Positions 8,510-17,317 of a stretch of 64,000 bases of DNA are shown here, piece by piece; position 1 is the first letter of the stretch, and the number at the start of each line of letters is the position of its first letter. Source of the DNA: Parafrankia sp041008525 (lineage in GTDB: Bacteria; Actinomycetota; Actinomycetes; Frankiales; Frankiaceae); contig NZ_JBFLUG010000003.1 in assembly GCF_041008525.1 (NCBI RefSeq), positions 99,631-163,630 of the forward strand, written 5' to 3'. Both the position numbers and the translations under genes were made by a program. The notes below the pieces were generated by a model. That model had not been told where the DNA came from, made no database searches, and saw nothing but the letters and a program-made list of their open reading frames with translations.

Positions 8510-8625
8510 GCAAGCGTCACAAAGACCGCATCCAGATCAGCCCCCACCCGGCCATACGATGACGCGCAGCGAGTACCCGCCCCACGATCGGCGTCCGTCG
8601 GACGAAGCATCCAGGAGGATGTCGC

Positions 8626-9114
8626 GTGCAGTCACGCAGGTCGTCCGGTCAGCGCCAGGCGCCTGAGCCGCTGCTGGACGACATCAACAAGGCGATCATC
8701 GAGCAGCTCCAGCAGGACGGGCGCCGTTCCTACGCGGCGATGGCCACGGCCGTCGGGCTGTCCGAGGCGGCGGTCCGTCAGCGGGTCCAGCGCCTGCTCG
8801 ACGCCGGGATCATGCAGATCGTCGCCGTCACCGACCCGCTGCGGGTCGGCTTCCGGCGCGAGGCGATGGTCGGCGTGCGGGTCTCCGGCGACACCCGGGA
8901 GGTTGCCGAGGAGCTCGCCCGGCTGCCCGAGGTCGACTACGTCGTGCTCACCGCGGGAGCGTTCGACATCCTGATCGAACTGGTCGCCGAGGACGACGAG
9001 CACCTGCTCTCGCTGATCAACGACCAGATCCGCGCACTGCCCCAGGTCAGGGAGACGGAGACCTTCGTCTACCTGAGGCTGGTCAAGCAGACCTACGCCT
9101 GGGGCGCACGATGA
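8626..9114 (+). CDS. Lrp/AsnC family transcriptional regulator
   Basis: A 162-residue regulator with an N-terminal AsnC-type winged helix-turn-helix (about residues 18-75, including YAAMATAVGLSEAAVRQRVQ) and a C-terminal RAM ligand-binding domain (about 85-160, with VDYVVLTAGAFDILIELV). The GTG start has a strong AGGAGG seven to eight bases upstream. Lrp/AsnC proteins respond to amino acids or related metabolites; the divergent class III aminotransferase makes an amine, GABA-like or amino-acid effector plausible. The length is normal and no key element is missing. Confidence 0.9.
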   Translation: MQSRRSSGQRQAPEPLLDDINKAIIEQLQQDGRRSYAAMATAVGLSEAAVRQRVQRLLDAGIMQIVAVTDPLRVGFRREAMVGVRVSGDTREVAEELARLPEVDYVVLTAGAFDILIELVAEDDEHLLSLINDQIRALPQVRETETFVYLRLVKQTYAWGAR

Positions 9115-9245
9115 CCGGACGTGTCGGGCTCGCGACCTGAACCATCACCAGGCAAGCACGGAGACACCGAGCAACCATGAAGAGCCAACAGGAGTCCAAC
9201 GTGTCGCGAAGACTGGTTGGTTCCGGCTCGAACGATGAGGAGACC

Positions 9246-9512
9246 ATGGCGCTCGTCCACCATGACCCGCGGGACGGCATCCTGATCACGAAGATCGGGC
9301 AGGCGGAGATCACCGTCCGGCCTGAGCCGCCTGCCAGCACCGGCGCCGCGCCTGTTGTCCTGCTGCGCGTCGACGCCCCGATGCTCGAAAGCCTGGCCGC
9401 CGCCTACCTCGACCCCGACGAGGCCCGGTCGCTGGCCCGCGCGCTGCTGCGGGCGGCCGACCAGCTGCGCCCGGCCAGCCCCTGGCGGACGCCCGAGCGC
9501 CCGACCGGCTGA
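9246..9512 (+). CDS. Hypothetical small protein
   Basis: An 88-residue protein with no recognised family. The ATG at 9246 is preceded by GAGGAG at a good distance, so I prefer it to the in-frame ATG at 9177. The middle and C-terminal parts (VVLLRVDAPMLESLAAAYL, then DEARSLARALLRAADQLR) read as a beta strand followed by amphipathic helices and look like genuine coding sequence. It stands between the Lrp gene and the ABC exporter on the same strand. Downstream, 9520-9615 contains short GC-rich tandem repeats of the CCCGGCCACCCGGACG type. Confidence 0.5.
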   Translation: MALVHHDPRDGILITKIGQAEITVRPEPPASTGAAPVVLLRVDAPMLESLAAAYLDPDEARSLARALLRAADQLRPASPWRTPERPTG

Positions 9513-9689
9513 CCGCGCGGCCACCCGGCTGCGCCTGGACGCCCGGCCACCCGGACGCCCGGCCACCCGGACGCCCGTCGCCTGGCCGCCCGTCGCCTGG
9601 CCGCCCGGCTGGTTCTGGGTGGGGGTCGAGTGCTGCCGTTACGGTGAAATTCACGTGCAGTCAGCGGATATCCGCGCCACGCTGCCGGA

Positions 9690-11660
9690 ATGGCAGAGTC
9701 GTCCGCGCGCCTGGCCGGTCCCACCAGCTCCGCGCTCAACTCCGGCGACGAGGAGGAGCAGGCCGCGGCCCCGAGCGACCGCCGCAACGCCGGCTTGCAC
9801 TCGTTCCTCGCCCACATCTGGACGTTCCGATGGCGCGCGGTGGCCGTTCTGGGCGTTTTCGCCATCGCCAACCTGTTGCTCGCGGTCGTGCCGATCTTCG
9901 CCGGCCGGCTCGTCGCGGCACTGGCTGCCACACCGGTCGACCGGGACGCTGCCCTGTTCGGTGCCGGAGTGCTCATCGGATTCGGCGTTCTGCACGACAT
10001 CTTCTGGCGCAGCGCCGAGCTGCTGTGGGTACGCCTGATCCTCGATCGTGGGTACGAGTACGAGGACCTCGTGTTCACCAAGGTGATCACGCAGCCGTAC
10101 CCCTATTTCGTTGGCACCTTCACCGGAAAGATCAGCAGTTACGCGGGGACTCTCGGCCGGGAGTACCGGCTGTTCCTCAACTCGGTGTACTGGGAGTACT
10201 GCGGGCAGATCGTGCGGCTCCCGACGCTCGCGGCGATCATGTTCACGGTCAACGTGCCGACCGGCTTCGCCTTCGCCGGCGGCCTGGCGCTGATGCTCCT
10301 GCTGGGCCGGCTGACAGTGCAACGGGTGGCTGCCCGGGAGCGGGCCGCCGCCGACGTGTCCTCCGACGTCGAGGGCCACACGATCGATGTGATCGCGAAC
10401 TTCGTCGCAGTGAAGTCGTTCACGCGGGAGGCGGCCGAGTCGGCCGGGCTCCGGGCCAGGCGGCGTGGCCTGTCCCGGGTGGCCGCCTCGTCCTACCGGT
10501 GGAACTTCCTCTATTTCGGGGCGATGAGCGTTGTCGTCCGCTACGTCCTGTGGCCGACGACAATTCTGTTCAATCTGCATCTCTATCTGAACGGAAATCT
10601 CACACTCGCGCAGTTCGCCACGTTCCTCACCGCACTGATGGCCTTCTCGGAGTACATCTGGGGCACCGTCTGGTTCGTTTCCCAGCTGAACCTGCAGCTG
10701 GCCCGGGTCGAGGAGGCCTACCGCTACCTTTTCGGCGCCCGCGACATCATCGACGAGCACCGCCGGGCGGCACCGCGGGAGGAGACCAGCCACCCGCCCG
10801 CCTACACCCGCTCGCTGCGGATCGACAACCTGCGCTTCGCCTACCCGGACGACCCGGCCCGGCCGATCCTCGACACCATCAGCCTGGAGGTCGCCCGTAA
10901 CGAGAAGATCGGGATCGTCGGCAGGAGCGGCAGCGGAAAGTCGACGCTGCTCAAACTGCTGCTGGGCTACTACCCGCTGCCCCCCGGCACGCTGTGCGCC
11001 GACGGCACCCCCATCGACGACCGGCAGCTCGCCCGGCTGATCTCCTACGTCCCACAGGACATCACGCTCTTCCACCGCTCGATCCGGGACAACATCATCT
11101 ACGGCACTGCCGAGGAGGCGGCGCCCGAGGAGGTCGAGGACGCCGCGCGCCGGGCCCACGCCCACGAGTTCATCGCCAGCACCAGGGACGGGTACGACAC
11201 GCTGGTGGGCGAGCGGGGCATCCGGCTGTCCACCGGGCAGCGCCAGCGCATCGCGCTGGCGCGCGCGTTCCTCAGCCCGGCCCCGATCCTGGTGCTGGAC
11301 GAGGCGACCAGCGCCCTCGACAGCGAGAGTGAGCGACTCGTCCAGGACGCGCTGGAGGATCTGTGGGCCAGCCGGACGGTGATCGCCATCGCGCACCGTC
11401 TGTCGACACTGCTGACGATGGACCGGATCGTGGTGCTGGAGGGCGGCCGAATCGCCGAGCAGGGCTCACATGAGGAGCTGCTCACCCAGACCGGGCTTTA
11501 CCACCATCTGTGGAACCGGCAGAGCGGTGGCCTGATCGGCGGCCGGGATCTGGCCGCGGGCCCGGTTGTGCCCAGCCCGCTACACACGCCGAAAAAGAAT
11601 ATCCCCCAGAAGCCTGAGCTTCTGGGGGATATTCCCTTTGGTAGCGGGGGCAGGATTTGA
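9690..11660 (+). CDS. ABC exporter, fused membrane and ATPase domains
   Basis: A 656-residue half-type ABC exporter. Residues ~30-330 are the six-helix membrane domain. The ATPase domain begins near 375 and has a Walker A GRSGSGKST (about 411-419), a signature LSTGQRQ (about 513), a Walker B ILVLDEA (about 533) and a switch histidine in IAIAHRLST. It probably dimerises and exports a lipid, drug or peptide; the substrate is unknown. After the normal end near residue 612 the frame continues ~45 residues through the tRNA terminator hairpin and stops inside the tRNA gene on the other strand, so the terminal residues are encoded by RNA-gene sequence. No strong ribosome binding site precedes the ATG. 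Confidence 0.85.
   Translation: MAESSARLAGPTSSALNSGDEEEQAAAPSDRRNAGLHSFLAHIWTFRWRAVAVLGVFAIANLLLAVVPIFAGRLVAALAATPVDRDAALFGAGVLIGFGVLHDIFWRSAELLWVRLILDRGYEYEDLVFTKVITQPYPYFVGTFTGKISSYAGTLGREYRLFLNSVYWEYCGQIVRLPTLAAIMFTVNVPTGFAFAGGLALMLLLGRLTVQRVAARERAAADVSSDVEGHTIDVIANFVAVKSFTREAAESAGLRARRRGLSRVAASSYRWNFLYFGAMSVVVRYVLWPTTILFNLHLYLNGNLTLAQFATFLTALMAFSEYIWGTVWFVSQLNLQLARVEEAYRYLFGARDIIDEHRRAAPREETSHPPAYTRSLRIDNLRFAYPDDPARPILDTISLEVARNEKIGIVGRSGSGKSTLLKLLLGYYPLPPGTLCADGTPIDDRQLARLISYVPQDITLFHRSIRDNIIYGTAEEAAPEEVEDAARRAHAHEFIASTRDGYDTLVGERGIRLSTGQRQRIALARAFLSPAPILVLDEATSALDSESERLVQDALEDLWASRTVIAIAHRLSTLLTMDRIVVLEGGRIAEQGSHEELLTQTGLYHHLWNRQSGGLIGGRDLAAGPVVPSPLHTPKKNIPQKPELLGDIPFGSGGRI
11597..11634 (-). 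terminator. Intrinsic terminator of the initiator tRNA
   Basis: A perfect 17-bp stem with a CTGA/TCAG tetraloop, beginning 5 bases beyond the tRNA CCA end. Read on the minus strand it is followed by five consecutive T (11592-11596), the canonical rho-independent form. On the plus strand it lies inside the 3' end of the ABC exporter frame. Confidence 0.95.
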
Positions 11661-11715
11661 ACCTGCGACCTCTGGGTTATGAGCCCAGCGAGCTACCGAG
11701 CTGCTCCACCCCGCG
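11639..11715 (-). tRNA. Initiator tRNA-fMet (CAT)
   Basis: A 77-base tRNA with encoded CCA. The anticodon loop CTCATAA gives CAT. Three consecutive G:C pairs in the anticodon stem (CTGGG/CCCAG) and the unpaired first position (C1 against T72) are hallmarks of the initiator rather than elongator or Ile-lysidine tRNA. D and T arms are intact (T loop TTCAAAT). A promoter lies upstream at 11731-11761 and a terminator immediately downstream. The 3' end overlaps 22 bases of the convergent ABC exporter frame. Confidence 0.96.
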
Positions 11716-11730
11716 TCGGTGTGTGTCTTT

Positions 11731-11761
11731 ACTATACAGGGACGGTTGGCCCAGGTGTCAA
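11731..11761 (-). promoter_or_regulatory. Promoter of the initiator tRNA gene
   Basis: On the minus strand a perfect -35 TTGACA (11756-11761) is followed by the -10 region TGTATAGT. TGTATA gives a 17-bp spacer and TATAGT a 19-bp spacer. The predicted start lies about 8-12 bases before the tRNA 5' end. Such consensus housekeeping promoters are rare in high-GC genomes except before stable RNA genes. Confidence 0.8.
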
Positions 11762-11864
11762 ATGAGCGGGCCTACTAATTTCCCGGCCTCCCCTCCCCCG
11801 ACCCGACGCTCCGTACTCCGCTGGTCCTGGGTCCGGGGTCCGGGCCCAGGCCCCAGTGAACGGC

Positions 11865-11906
11865 GACGGGCCGGCGGCCTGGCTGGAGCCAGGCCGCCGG
11901 CCCGTC
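11865..11906 (-). terminator. 20-bp perfect hairpin after the UPF0182 gene
   Basis: A perfect 20-bp inverted repeat with a 2-base loop, starting 26 bases after the UPF0182 stop codon. It lacks a T run, as is common for actinobacterial terminators, and separates the UPF0182 transcript from the tRNA unit. Confidence 0.8.
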
Positions 11907-11932
11907 GATCCGATCGATCCGCTGCCGTGAGC

Positions 11933-14900
11933 TCAGCCGGGGCTGCCGGTCGGCGCAGCCACCGGGCGGATCGCCGCCGGCACCGCGCCGACCGCCTGCT
12001 CGACGACACCACCCGTCCCACGCACCGGCTCCGCCGGGTCCCTCGGGGCCGCCGGGGCCGCCGAGACCGTGGGCGCCGGCGCCGCGGTGGGCTGCGCCGT
12101 ACCAGGTGAGGCCGGGGGCGCTGTGGTGGGCGGAGCCGCCGTGGGCGCGAGAGCCCGGAGCCGACCGAGCGCGTCCTGCAGGTCCCTCTGGGCCGTGCCG
12201 TAGGCGCCGAAGTCCGGCGGGGTCTTCGCCAGGGCCTTTTCGCCAGCCCGGTACGCGGCGTCGGCGTCGGCGATGGCACCCGCCAGGTCGCCGCTCGAGG
12301 GCGAGGACGGGGCGGGCGGATCCGATCCGGATTCGCCCTCGCCCTCCTCCTCGCTCTCGTCACCGGTGGTCGGGGCCGCCGAGGTCCCGGCGCCGGCCGC
12401 CGACGCTCCCGCCCCGGGGCCGAAGACGTCGTCCAGCGCGTCGGCCAGCGAGGAGCCGAAGCCGATCCGGTCCCCGAAGGCCACGGCCACCCCCTGCAGT
12501 GTCGGGTACCCCGTCGACCCGCGGGCCTGGACGTAGTAGGGCTCCACGTACAGCAGGCCGCCTGCGACGGGCAGCGTCAGCAGGTTGCCCTCGATCGTCT
12601 GTGAGCCCGCACCACGCCACAGGGTGAGCCGGTTGGCGACGTCACCGTTGGACTCGATGGCCCCCTGTACCTGCACCGGCCCGTTGATCGTGTCGCCGGG
12701 TGGCAGCTGGAGCAGGGTGAACCTGCCGTAGTTGTCCGGATCCATGGAGACCGCCATGTAGGCGGCGAGCTTGGACGACCGGGCCGAGATCAGCGGCGAG
12801 GTCAGGTTGTAGGACGGAGCGTCCCGCCCGGGCAGCTGGCTGTACACGTAGAACGGCGGCTGCGGCTCACCGGTGTCGTCCGGGGACTGCGAGACGTTCC
12901 AGAAGTCCTCCTGGGAGTAGAAGTCCCGGGCGCTGTCCACGTGGTACTGGCCGATCAGGTCCCGCTGGACCTTGAACAGGTCCTCCGGGTAGCGCAGGTG
13001 CGCCATGAGGGAGGGCTTGATGTCCTTCTTCGGCTTGACGGTGTCCGGGAACGCCTTCATCCAGGTCCGCAGCACCGGGTCCTGCTCGTCCCAGGCGTAG
13101 AGGGTGACCGTGCCGTTGTAGGCGTCCACCGTCGCCTTCACCGAGTTCCGGATGTAGTTGACCTGGTTCGGCGGCTGCTGGGTGCGGTTGCGGCTCTGGG
13201 TTGTCACCGCGTCCGCCGTGACGTCCCCGAACGTCCGCCGTGCCGAGTAGGGGTACCCGTCCGACGTCGTGTAGCCGTCGAGGATCCAGGTGACCCGCCC
13301 GTCGACGACCGCCGGGTACGGGTCGCCGTCGAGGGTGAGCCAGGGCGCCACCTTGCTGACCCGGTCGCGCGGGTTGCGTTCGTAGAGGATGCGCGAGTCG
13401 CCGGTGATGTCCTTGGAGAGCAGGATGTTCGCCTCGCCGAAGCGGAGCGCGAACAGCCCCCGCCGGAAGCTGGAGCCGATGGAGACGCCGCCGTCGCCGT
13501 CGTAGCTCGTCGTGAGCTGGGTGTCGTTGGGCCCCGGGCCGTCGATCTCCGCCTGGCGGGTGCCGACGATCGAGTACTCGGGCGACATCTCGCCGAAGTA
13601 CACCCGGCTCTCGGCGACGTCCAGGTCACCCGTCTCCGGGAGGTTACGCTCGGTGAAGGCGGGACGGCCCTCATCGGCGGTGTTGGAGGGCGCCGCGACG
13701 AAGCCCCGCCCGTGGGTGTAGGTCAGGTGCTCGTTGATCCAGTTCCGCTGGTCCTCACCGAGCCCGGCCTGGTTGAGCTCACGGACCGACACGACGTAAT
13801 CCCGGGTCGTGTCCTTCCCGTTGACCGTCGTGGTGTAGCGGTCGACGTCCAGGGTCTGTGGGAAACCGTAGTAGCCGCGGATCTGCTGGAGCTGCTGGAA
13901 CGTGCCCGACATCTTGCTCGGGTCGAGCAGCCGGATGTTCGGCACCGTTCCCTTGTCCGCCGCGATCTGCTCCGCGGTCGCGTCCGTTCGCGCCGAATAG
14001 GGCTCCGGTTTGACGTCCTGGATGCCGTAGGCCGATCGGGTGGCCGCGATGTTGCGGGTGATGTAGGGCTCCTCGCGGGAGGCCTCGTTCGGCTTCACCT
14101 GGAACTGCTGGACGATCGCCGGGTAGATGCCGCCGATGACGACCGAGGAGAGCACGAGGATTCCGGCACCGAGCAGCGGCAGCGTCCAGCCCCGCTGGAA
14201 GATGTTGTAGATGAACAGCACCGCGCAGGCCAGCGAGATGAACAGCAGGATCAGCTTCGCCGGCAGCACGGCGTGCAGGTCGGTGTAGGACGCCCCCGTC
14301 GACACCCCGCGGGAGGAGAAGACCAGACCGAACCGGTCCAGGTAGTAGGCCCAGGCCTTCAGCAGCGCGACCAGCCCGAGCAGCACCGAGACGTGCGCCT
14401 TCGCCGCCGGCGCGACCCGCTCCCCCGCCGACTGCAGCCGGATGCCCCCGAACAGGTAGTGCGTGAGCACCGTGACCAGCAGGGAAAGCAGCACCGCGGT
14501 CAGCAGGAAGGCGAGCAGGAAACGCTGGAACGGGTAGCTGAAGGTGTAGTAACTGATGTCGCGGCCGAACTGGGCGTCGACCTCACCGAAACGCTCGCTG
14601 TTGATCCACAGCAGCCACGTGCGCCACCGCCCGGACGCCGACAGCCCGGCGACGAGGCCGAACAGTGCCGAGACGGCCAGGAGAACCGGCAGCATGAACG
14701 GCTCGATGGCCACCCGGTAGCGCTCGAGGTTCTGCTGCTCGGTCGACAGCGGGCGGATCGGTGGGCGCAGTCTGTACGCGAGTACTATGTTCGTTCCCAC
14801 GGCAATTGCCATCACGGCACCGAAGAGAACGAACAGCAGTATTCGCGTGAACACCACGGTTCTGAAGACGTTGCTGAAGTCCACCGAACGGTAGAACAGA

Positions 14901-15019
14901 AGATCCGTGTAGAGACGGGTGTAGACGCCGACTCCCACGAGGATCAGGACCAGGACGCCCACCACCGGCACGAGCAGGCGTGTCCGTGTCAGCAGCGGTC
15001 TGCGACTGGTTCCTGCCAC
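11933..15019 (-). CDS. UPF0182 family large membrane protein
   Basis: A 1028-residue integral membrane protein of the UPF0182 family, widespread in actinobacteria and of unknown function. About seven hydrophobic segments occupy roughly residues 15-330, including the first helix (LLVPVVGVLVLILVGVGVY). A large polar region of ~560 residues follows, likely outside the membrane. The last ~130 residues are low-complexity Ala/Pro/Ser/Glu-rich with one helical stretch. The GTG start is supported by GGAGGAG four bases upstream. Its neighbours PPA1309, YlbL-type protease and DUF2342 protein recur beside it across actinobacteria, suggesting a shared cell-envelope role, but none of this set has an established pathway. 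Confidence 0.9.
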   Translation of the reverse strand: MAGTSRRPLLTRTRLLVPVVGVLVLILVGVGVYTRLYTDLLFYRSVDFSNVFRTVVFTRILLFVLFGAVMAIAVGTNIVLAYRLRPPIRPLSTEQQNLERYRVAIEPFMLPVLLAVSALFGLVAGLSASGRWRTWLLWINSERFGEVDAQFGRDISYYTFSYPFQRFLLAFLLTAVLLSLLVTVLTHYLFGGIRLQSAGERVAPAAKAHVSVLLGLVALLKAWAYYLDRFGLVFSSRGVSTGASYTDLHAVLPAKLILLFISLACAVLFIYNIFQRGWTLPLLGAGILVLSSVVIGGIYPAIVQQFQVKPNEASREEPYITRNIAATRSAYGIQDVKPEPYSARTDATAEQIAADKGTVPNIRLLDPSKMSGTFQQLQQIRGYYGFPQTLDVDRYTTTVNGKDTTRDYVVSVRELNQAGLGEDQRNWINEHLTYTHGRGFVAAPSNTADEGRPAFTERNLPETGDLDVAESRVYFGEMSPEYSIVGTRQAEIDGPGPNDTQLTTSYDGDGGVSIGSSFRRGLFALRFGEANILLSKDITGDSRILYERNPRDRVSKVAPWLTLDGDPYPAVVDGRVTWILDGYTTSDGYPYSARRTFGDVTADAVTTQSRNRTQQPPNQVNYIRNSVKATVDAYNGTVTLYAWDEQDPVLRTWMKAFPDTVKPKKDIKPSLMAHLRYPEDLFKVQRDLIGQYHVDSARDFYSQEDFWNVSQSPDDTGEPQPPFYVYSQLPGRDAPSYNLTSPLISARSSKLAAYMAVSMDPDNYGRFTLLQLPPGDTINGPVQVQGAIESNGDVANRLTLWRGAGSQTIEGNLLTLPVAGGLLYVEPYYVQARGSTGYPTLQGVAVAFGDRIGFGSSLADALDDVFGPGAGASAAGAGTSAAPTTGDESEEEGEGESGSDPPAPSSPSSGDLAGAIADADAAYRAGEKALAKTPPDFGAYGTAQRDLQDALGRLRALAPTAAPPTTAPPASPGTAQPTAAPAPTVSAAPAAPRDPAEPVRGTGGVVEQAVGAVPAAIRPVAAPTGSPG

Positions 15020-15107
15020 TAGCTCCTCCGTCCGTTCCTGACGCGGCTGCCCGCCTTCAGGGCAACCTACGCCAGCCCTGTTCGGCTAGATCCGAGAGGA
15101 TGGGTCG

Positions 15108-15614
15108 GTGACCACTCCGAGCATCACCGAGTTGACCTCCGTCGTCCTGGAGGTCGAACGACACGTCGCCGAGCTGGGGTGGGACCAGCCCAGTCAGGTG
15201 TACGCGCTGGCAGACACCTCCGAGCTGCTCATGCGCGAACCTGGCCTGGCCCCCCATATCGGCGACGCCCCACCAGGTTCCCTAACGCCGGTGGAGCAGG
15301 AACCGCTCCCGGCCGGGCGGCTCGACGAAGTTCTGGCTGGCATCGGCTGGCCCCCCGAGGTCCTCGGCTGCGTCCTTGTCACCGAACTCGTCGTCCTGCC
15401 GCCAAGCGCCGAGGCCGAGGTCCCCTACGACGAGCGCGACATCGAGCACTGGGCCGCCAACCATCCCGAGCGGCAGGACGTCCGGCTCGCGGTCGGGGTC
15501 ACCCGGGCCGGCATGCACGCATCCTGCCTGCGGGTGCGCGGTGACGACGAGCTGGTCATCGACCCTGACCTCGCCGACAACCTGGTCGACGGGCTGCTGG
15601 AGACCTTCCGGTGA
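15108..15614 (+). CDS. PPA1309 family protein
   Basis: A 168-residue protein matching the actinobacterial PPA1309 family in length, sequence style and position between UPF0182 and the YlbL-type protease. It begins with an amphipathic helix (VVLEVERHVAELGWDQPSQV) and contains DIEHWAANHPERQDVR and the C-terminal DDELVIDPDLADNLVDGLL. There is no signal peptide or membrane helix. Function is unknown. The GTG start has a GAGAGG about nine bases upstream, and the gene is divergent from UPF0182 with only ~90 bases between them. The family assignment rests on recall of the conserved neighbourhood. Confidence 0.75.
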   Translation: MTTPSITELTSVVLEVERHVAELGWDQPSQVYALADTSELLMREPGLAPHIGDAPPGSLTPVEQEPLPAGRLDEVLAGIGWPPEVLGCVLVTELVVLPPSAEAEVPYDERDIEHWAANHPERQDVRLAVGVTRAGMHASCLRVRGDDELVIDPDLADNLVDGLLETFR

Positions 15615-15655
15615 ACCCCCGGGCCGGGGCCCGGGTGCCTGCTCTGCGCGGCCTG

Positions 15656-15698
15656 GTGCCGTGACCGGCAGGGTTCCCCGCCCCGGCCGTCACGGCAC
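15656..15698. terminator. Hairpin between convergent PPA1309 and YlbL-type genes
   Basis: A perfect 10-bp inverted repeat (GTGCCGTGAC / GTCACGGCAC) with a 23-base loop in the 99-bp gap between two convergent genes. It could act in both directions. There is no T run. Confidence 0.5.
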
Positions 15699-15713
15699 TC
15701 GCGCGGTGACCGG

Positions 15714-16766
15714 CTAGCGCGCGTCGGCGGAGCAGGTGGGCACCGCGGTCGAGGCGGGATCCCTGCGCAGGGTCTCCAGCGCCTCGAGAGCACCTGACAG
15801 GCCCGTCACCTCGACGAGCCGCAGGTCGGTCTCCATCCGGACGGCATCGACGCAGTTCCCCTCGGGCACCAGGAACACCGAGGCGCCCGCCTGCTCGGCC
15901 CCGAGGATCTTCTGCTGGATCCCACCAATGGGCCCGACCTTACCGGCGATGTCGATGGTCCCGGTACCGGCGATCGTCCTCCCGCCGGTGAGCTCACCCG
16001 GGGTGAGCAGGTCGACGATGCCCAGCGTGAACATCAGGCCCGCGCTCGGGCCGCCGATGTCGGAGATCCGAATCCGGACGGTGAACGGGTAGGACCGCTT
16101 CTCGGTGGTGGTGACACCGATCATGGGGCGACTGTCGTCGTCCGGGGCGGGTCTCGTCGTGATCCTCGCGGTGGCAGGCCGGTTGTCACGGCGGTAGGCG
16201 ACCTCGACGACATCGCCGGGCTTCGCCGCGCCGACCCGCTCCCGCAGCCCGGCCTGGTCGGTGATCTTTGCCCCGCCGACCGCGGTGATGACGTCACCGG
16301 ACCGCAGCTGCCCGGCGGCCGGCGAGCCGGCCGGCACCTCGTGCACGACGACCTCCGTGCCCGTCGGTTCGATGCCGAGCTCACCGAGTGCGGCGGCAGT
16401 CGCCTGGTCCTGGGAATCGATCATTGCCTGGGTGTTCTCCTGCCGGATCTCCTCCTGACTGGATCCCGGCGGGCGCACCAGCTCGCTCGGGACGACGGCC
16501 CGGTCGGAGGACACCCAGTCCCCGAGCGCGCCGAGCAGGTTGAGGCGCGGCGTCTCCTCGACGGTCGTCAGATCGAGGCTGCCCGAGGTCGGGTAGGTCT
16601 GCCGGCCGTCGATCTCGATCAGCGGCGCCCCGTCGACCTTGCCGAGCGTGTCGGTGACCGGGCCCGGGGCGAACGTCACATAGGGCACCGGCAGCCACAG
16701 ACCGACGACGGCGAGGATCAGCGTCAGCACCGACGCAACGAGGAGTGTCTGCGCGCGGCGGCCCAT
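15714..16766 (-). CDS. YlbL-type membrane-anchored PDZ / Lon-like serine protease
   Basis: A 350-residue protein with one N-terminal membrane anchor (about residues 7-27), a PDZ domain (about 130-200, with GSPAAGQLRSGDVITAVGG) and a C-terminal S16 (Lon-type) protease domain. The catalytic serine is in GGPSAGLMFTL and the lysine in GPIGGIQQK, so the Ser-Lys dyad is intact. The protein should sit in the membrane with its protease domain outside. In Bacillus, YlbL degrades a damage-induced inhibitor of division; the actinobacterial target is unknown. It keeps its conserved place next to PPA1309 and UPF0182. The ATG start gives the expected short cytoplasmic N-terminus. Confidence 0.9.
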   Translation of the reverse strand: MGRRAQTLLVASVLTLILAVVGLWLPVPYVTFAPGPVTDTLGKVDGAPLIEIDGRQTYPTSGSLDLTTVEETPRLNLLGALGDWVSSDRAVVPSELVRPPGSSQEEIRQENTQAMIDSQDQATAAALGELGIEPTGTEVVVHEVPAGSPAAGQLRSGDVITAVGGAKITDQAGLRERVGAAKPGDVVEVAYRRDNRPATARITTRPAPDDDSRPMIGVTTTEKRSYPFTVRIRISDIGGPSAGLMFTLGIVDLLTPGELTGGRTIAGTGTIDIAGKVGPIGGIQQKILGAEQAGASVFLVPEGNCVDAVRMETDLRLVEVTGLSGALEALETLRRDPASTAVPTCSADAR

Positions 16767-16831
16767 GCCCGCAGTCTACGTAGATCGCCGCCGGGCGCTC
16801 GTCCGAGCGCGTTCCGACGCCCGGGGGCCCC

Positions 16832-16869
16832 GCCGGCGGAGCCCCTCCGCGCAGCGGGGCTCCGCCGGC
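16832..16869 (-). terminator. 14-bp hairpin downstream of the small membrane protein gene
   Basis: GCCGGCGGAGCCCC pairs perfectly with GGGGCTCCGCCGGC across a 10-base loop. It lies between the small membrane protein gene and the YlbL-type gene, both on the minus strand, and probably ends the former transcript. No T run follows. Confidence 0.65.
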
Positions 16870-16956
16870 AGGCCCCCCTCATGCGGGTGGGGCGGTGGCC
16901 CGCGTCGATCGCGCGGTGCCAACGCCCCACCGGGCGTGACTGGTGTGACGGGGTGT

Positions 16957-17256
16957 TCAGTGGTCTCCGGCCGCGTCGCCTTCGGTCGAGGCCGCGGCGA
17001 CGGCCTCGGCCGCCTGGGCATCCCCGGGACGTGCGGCCGGAACCGGGACGAGGGCGGGCAGGGTCGTCACTGATGGTGAAATCGGGGGGGTGGAGATCTC
17101 GTGGCCGGCTGAGATGGGGCGGGCGAGGGCAGCCATACTGCGGCGGTAACCCTCGACAGTGATCATGGCTTCGGAGGTGCGGTCAGGGCGACTGCGCAGC
17201 GTGAACCAGGCCAGAGCCAGGAGCATCGCGGCAGGTGGGATCAGCAGGAACCACAT
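16957..17256 (-). CDS. Small single-pass membrane protein, uncharacterised
   Basis: A 99-residue protein with an N-terminal hydrophobic segment (FLLIPPAAMLLALAWFTL, residues 3-20) followed by a basic patch (RSRPDR) and a long Ala/Pro/Ser-rich tail. The topology suggests an N-out anchor with a cytoplasmic tail. The ATG follows GAGG closely. No family was recognised. It stands between the YlbL-type protease and moaE on the same strand. A 14-bp hairpin follows its stop. Confidence 0.6.
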   Translation of the reverse strand: MWFLLIPPAAMLLALAWFTLRSRPDRTSEAMITVEGYRRSMAALARPISAGHEISTPPISPSVTTLPALVPVPAARPGDAQAAEAVAAASTEGDAAGDH

Positions 17257-17317
17257 GGCGGCCTCGACGTCGAGACGGGGGAAGGAAGATGACCTACATC
17301 TATCCTAGGTGCCCCAC

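Noticed and set aside
9513..9640. CRISPR-like or structural repeat array of GC-rich units
   Set aside because: Short imperfect CCCGGCCACCCGGACG units without spacers; simple low-complexity tandem sequence.
12941..15022. Long plus-strand frame opposite UPF0182
   Set aside because: Mirror frame of the UPF0182 gene; composition is Arg/Gln/Val/Asp-rich without any recognisable motif.
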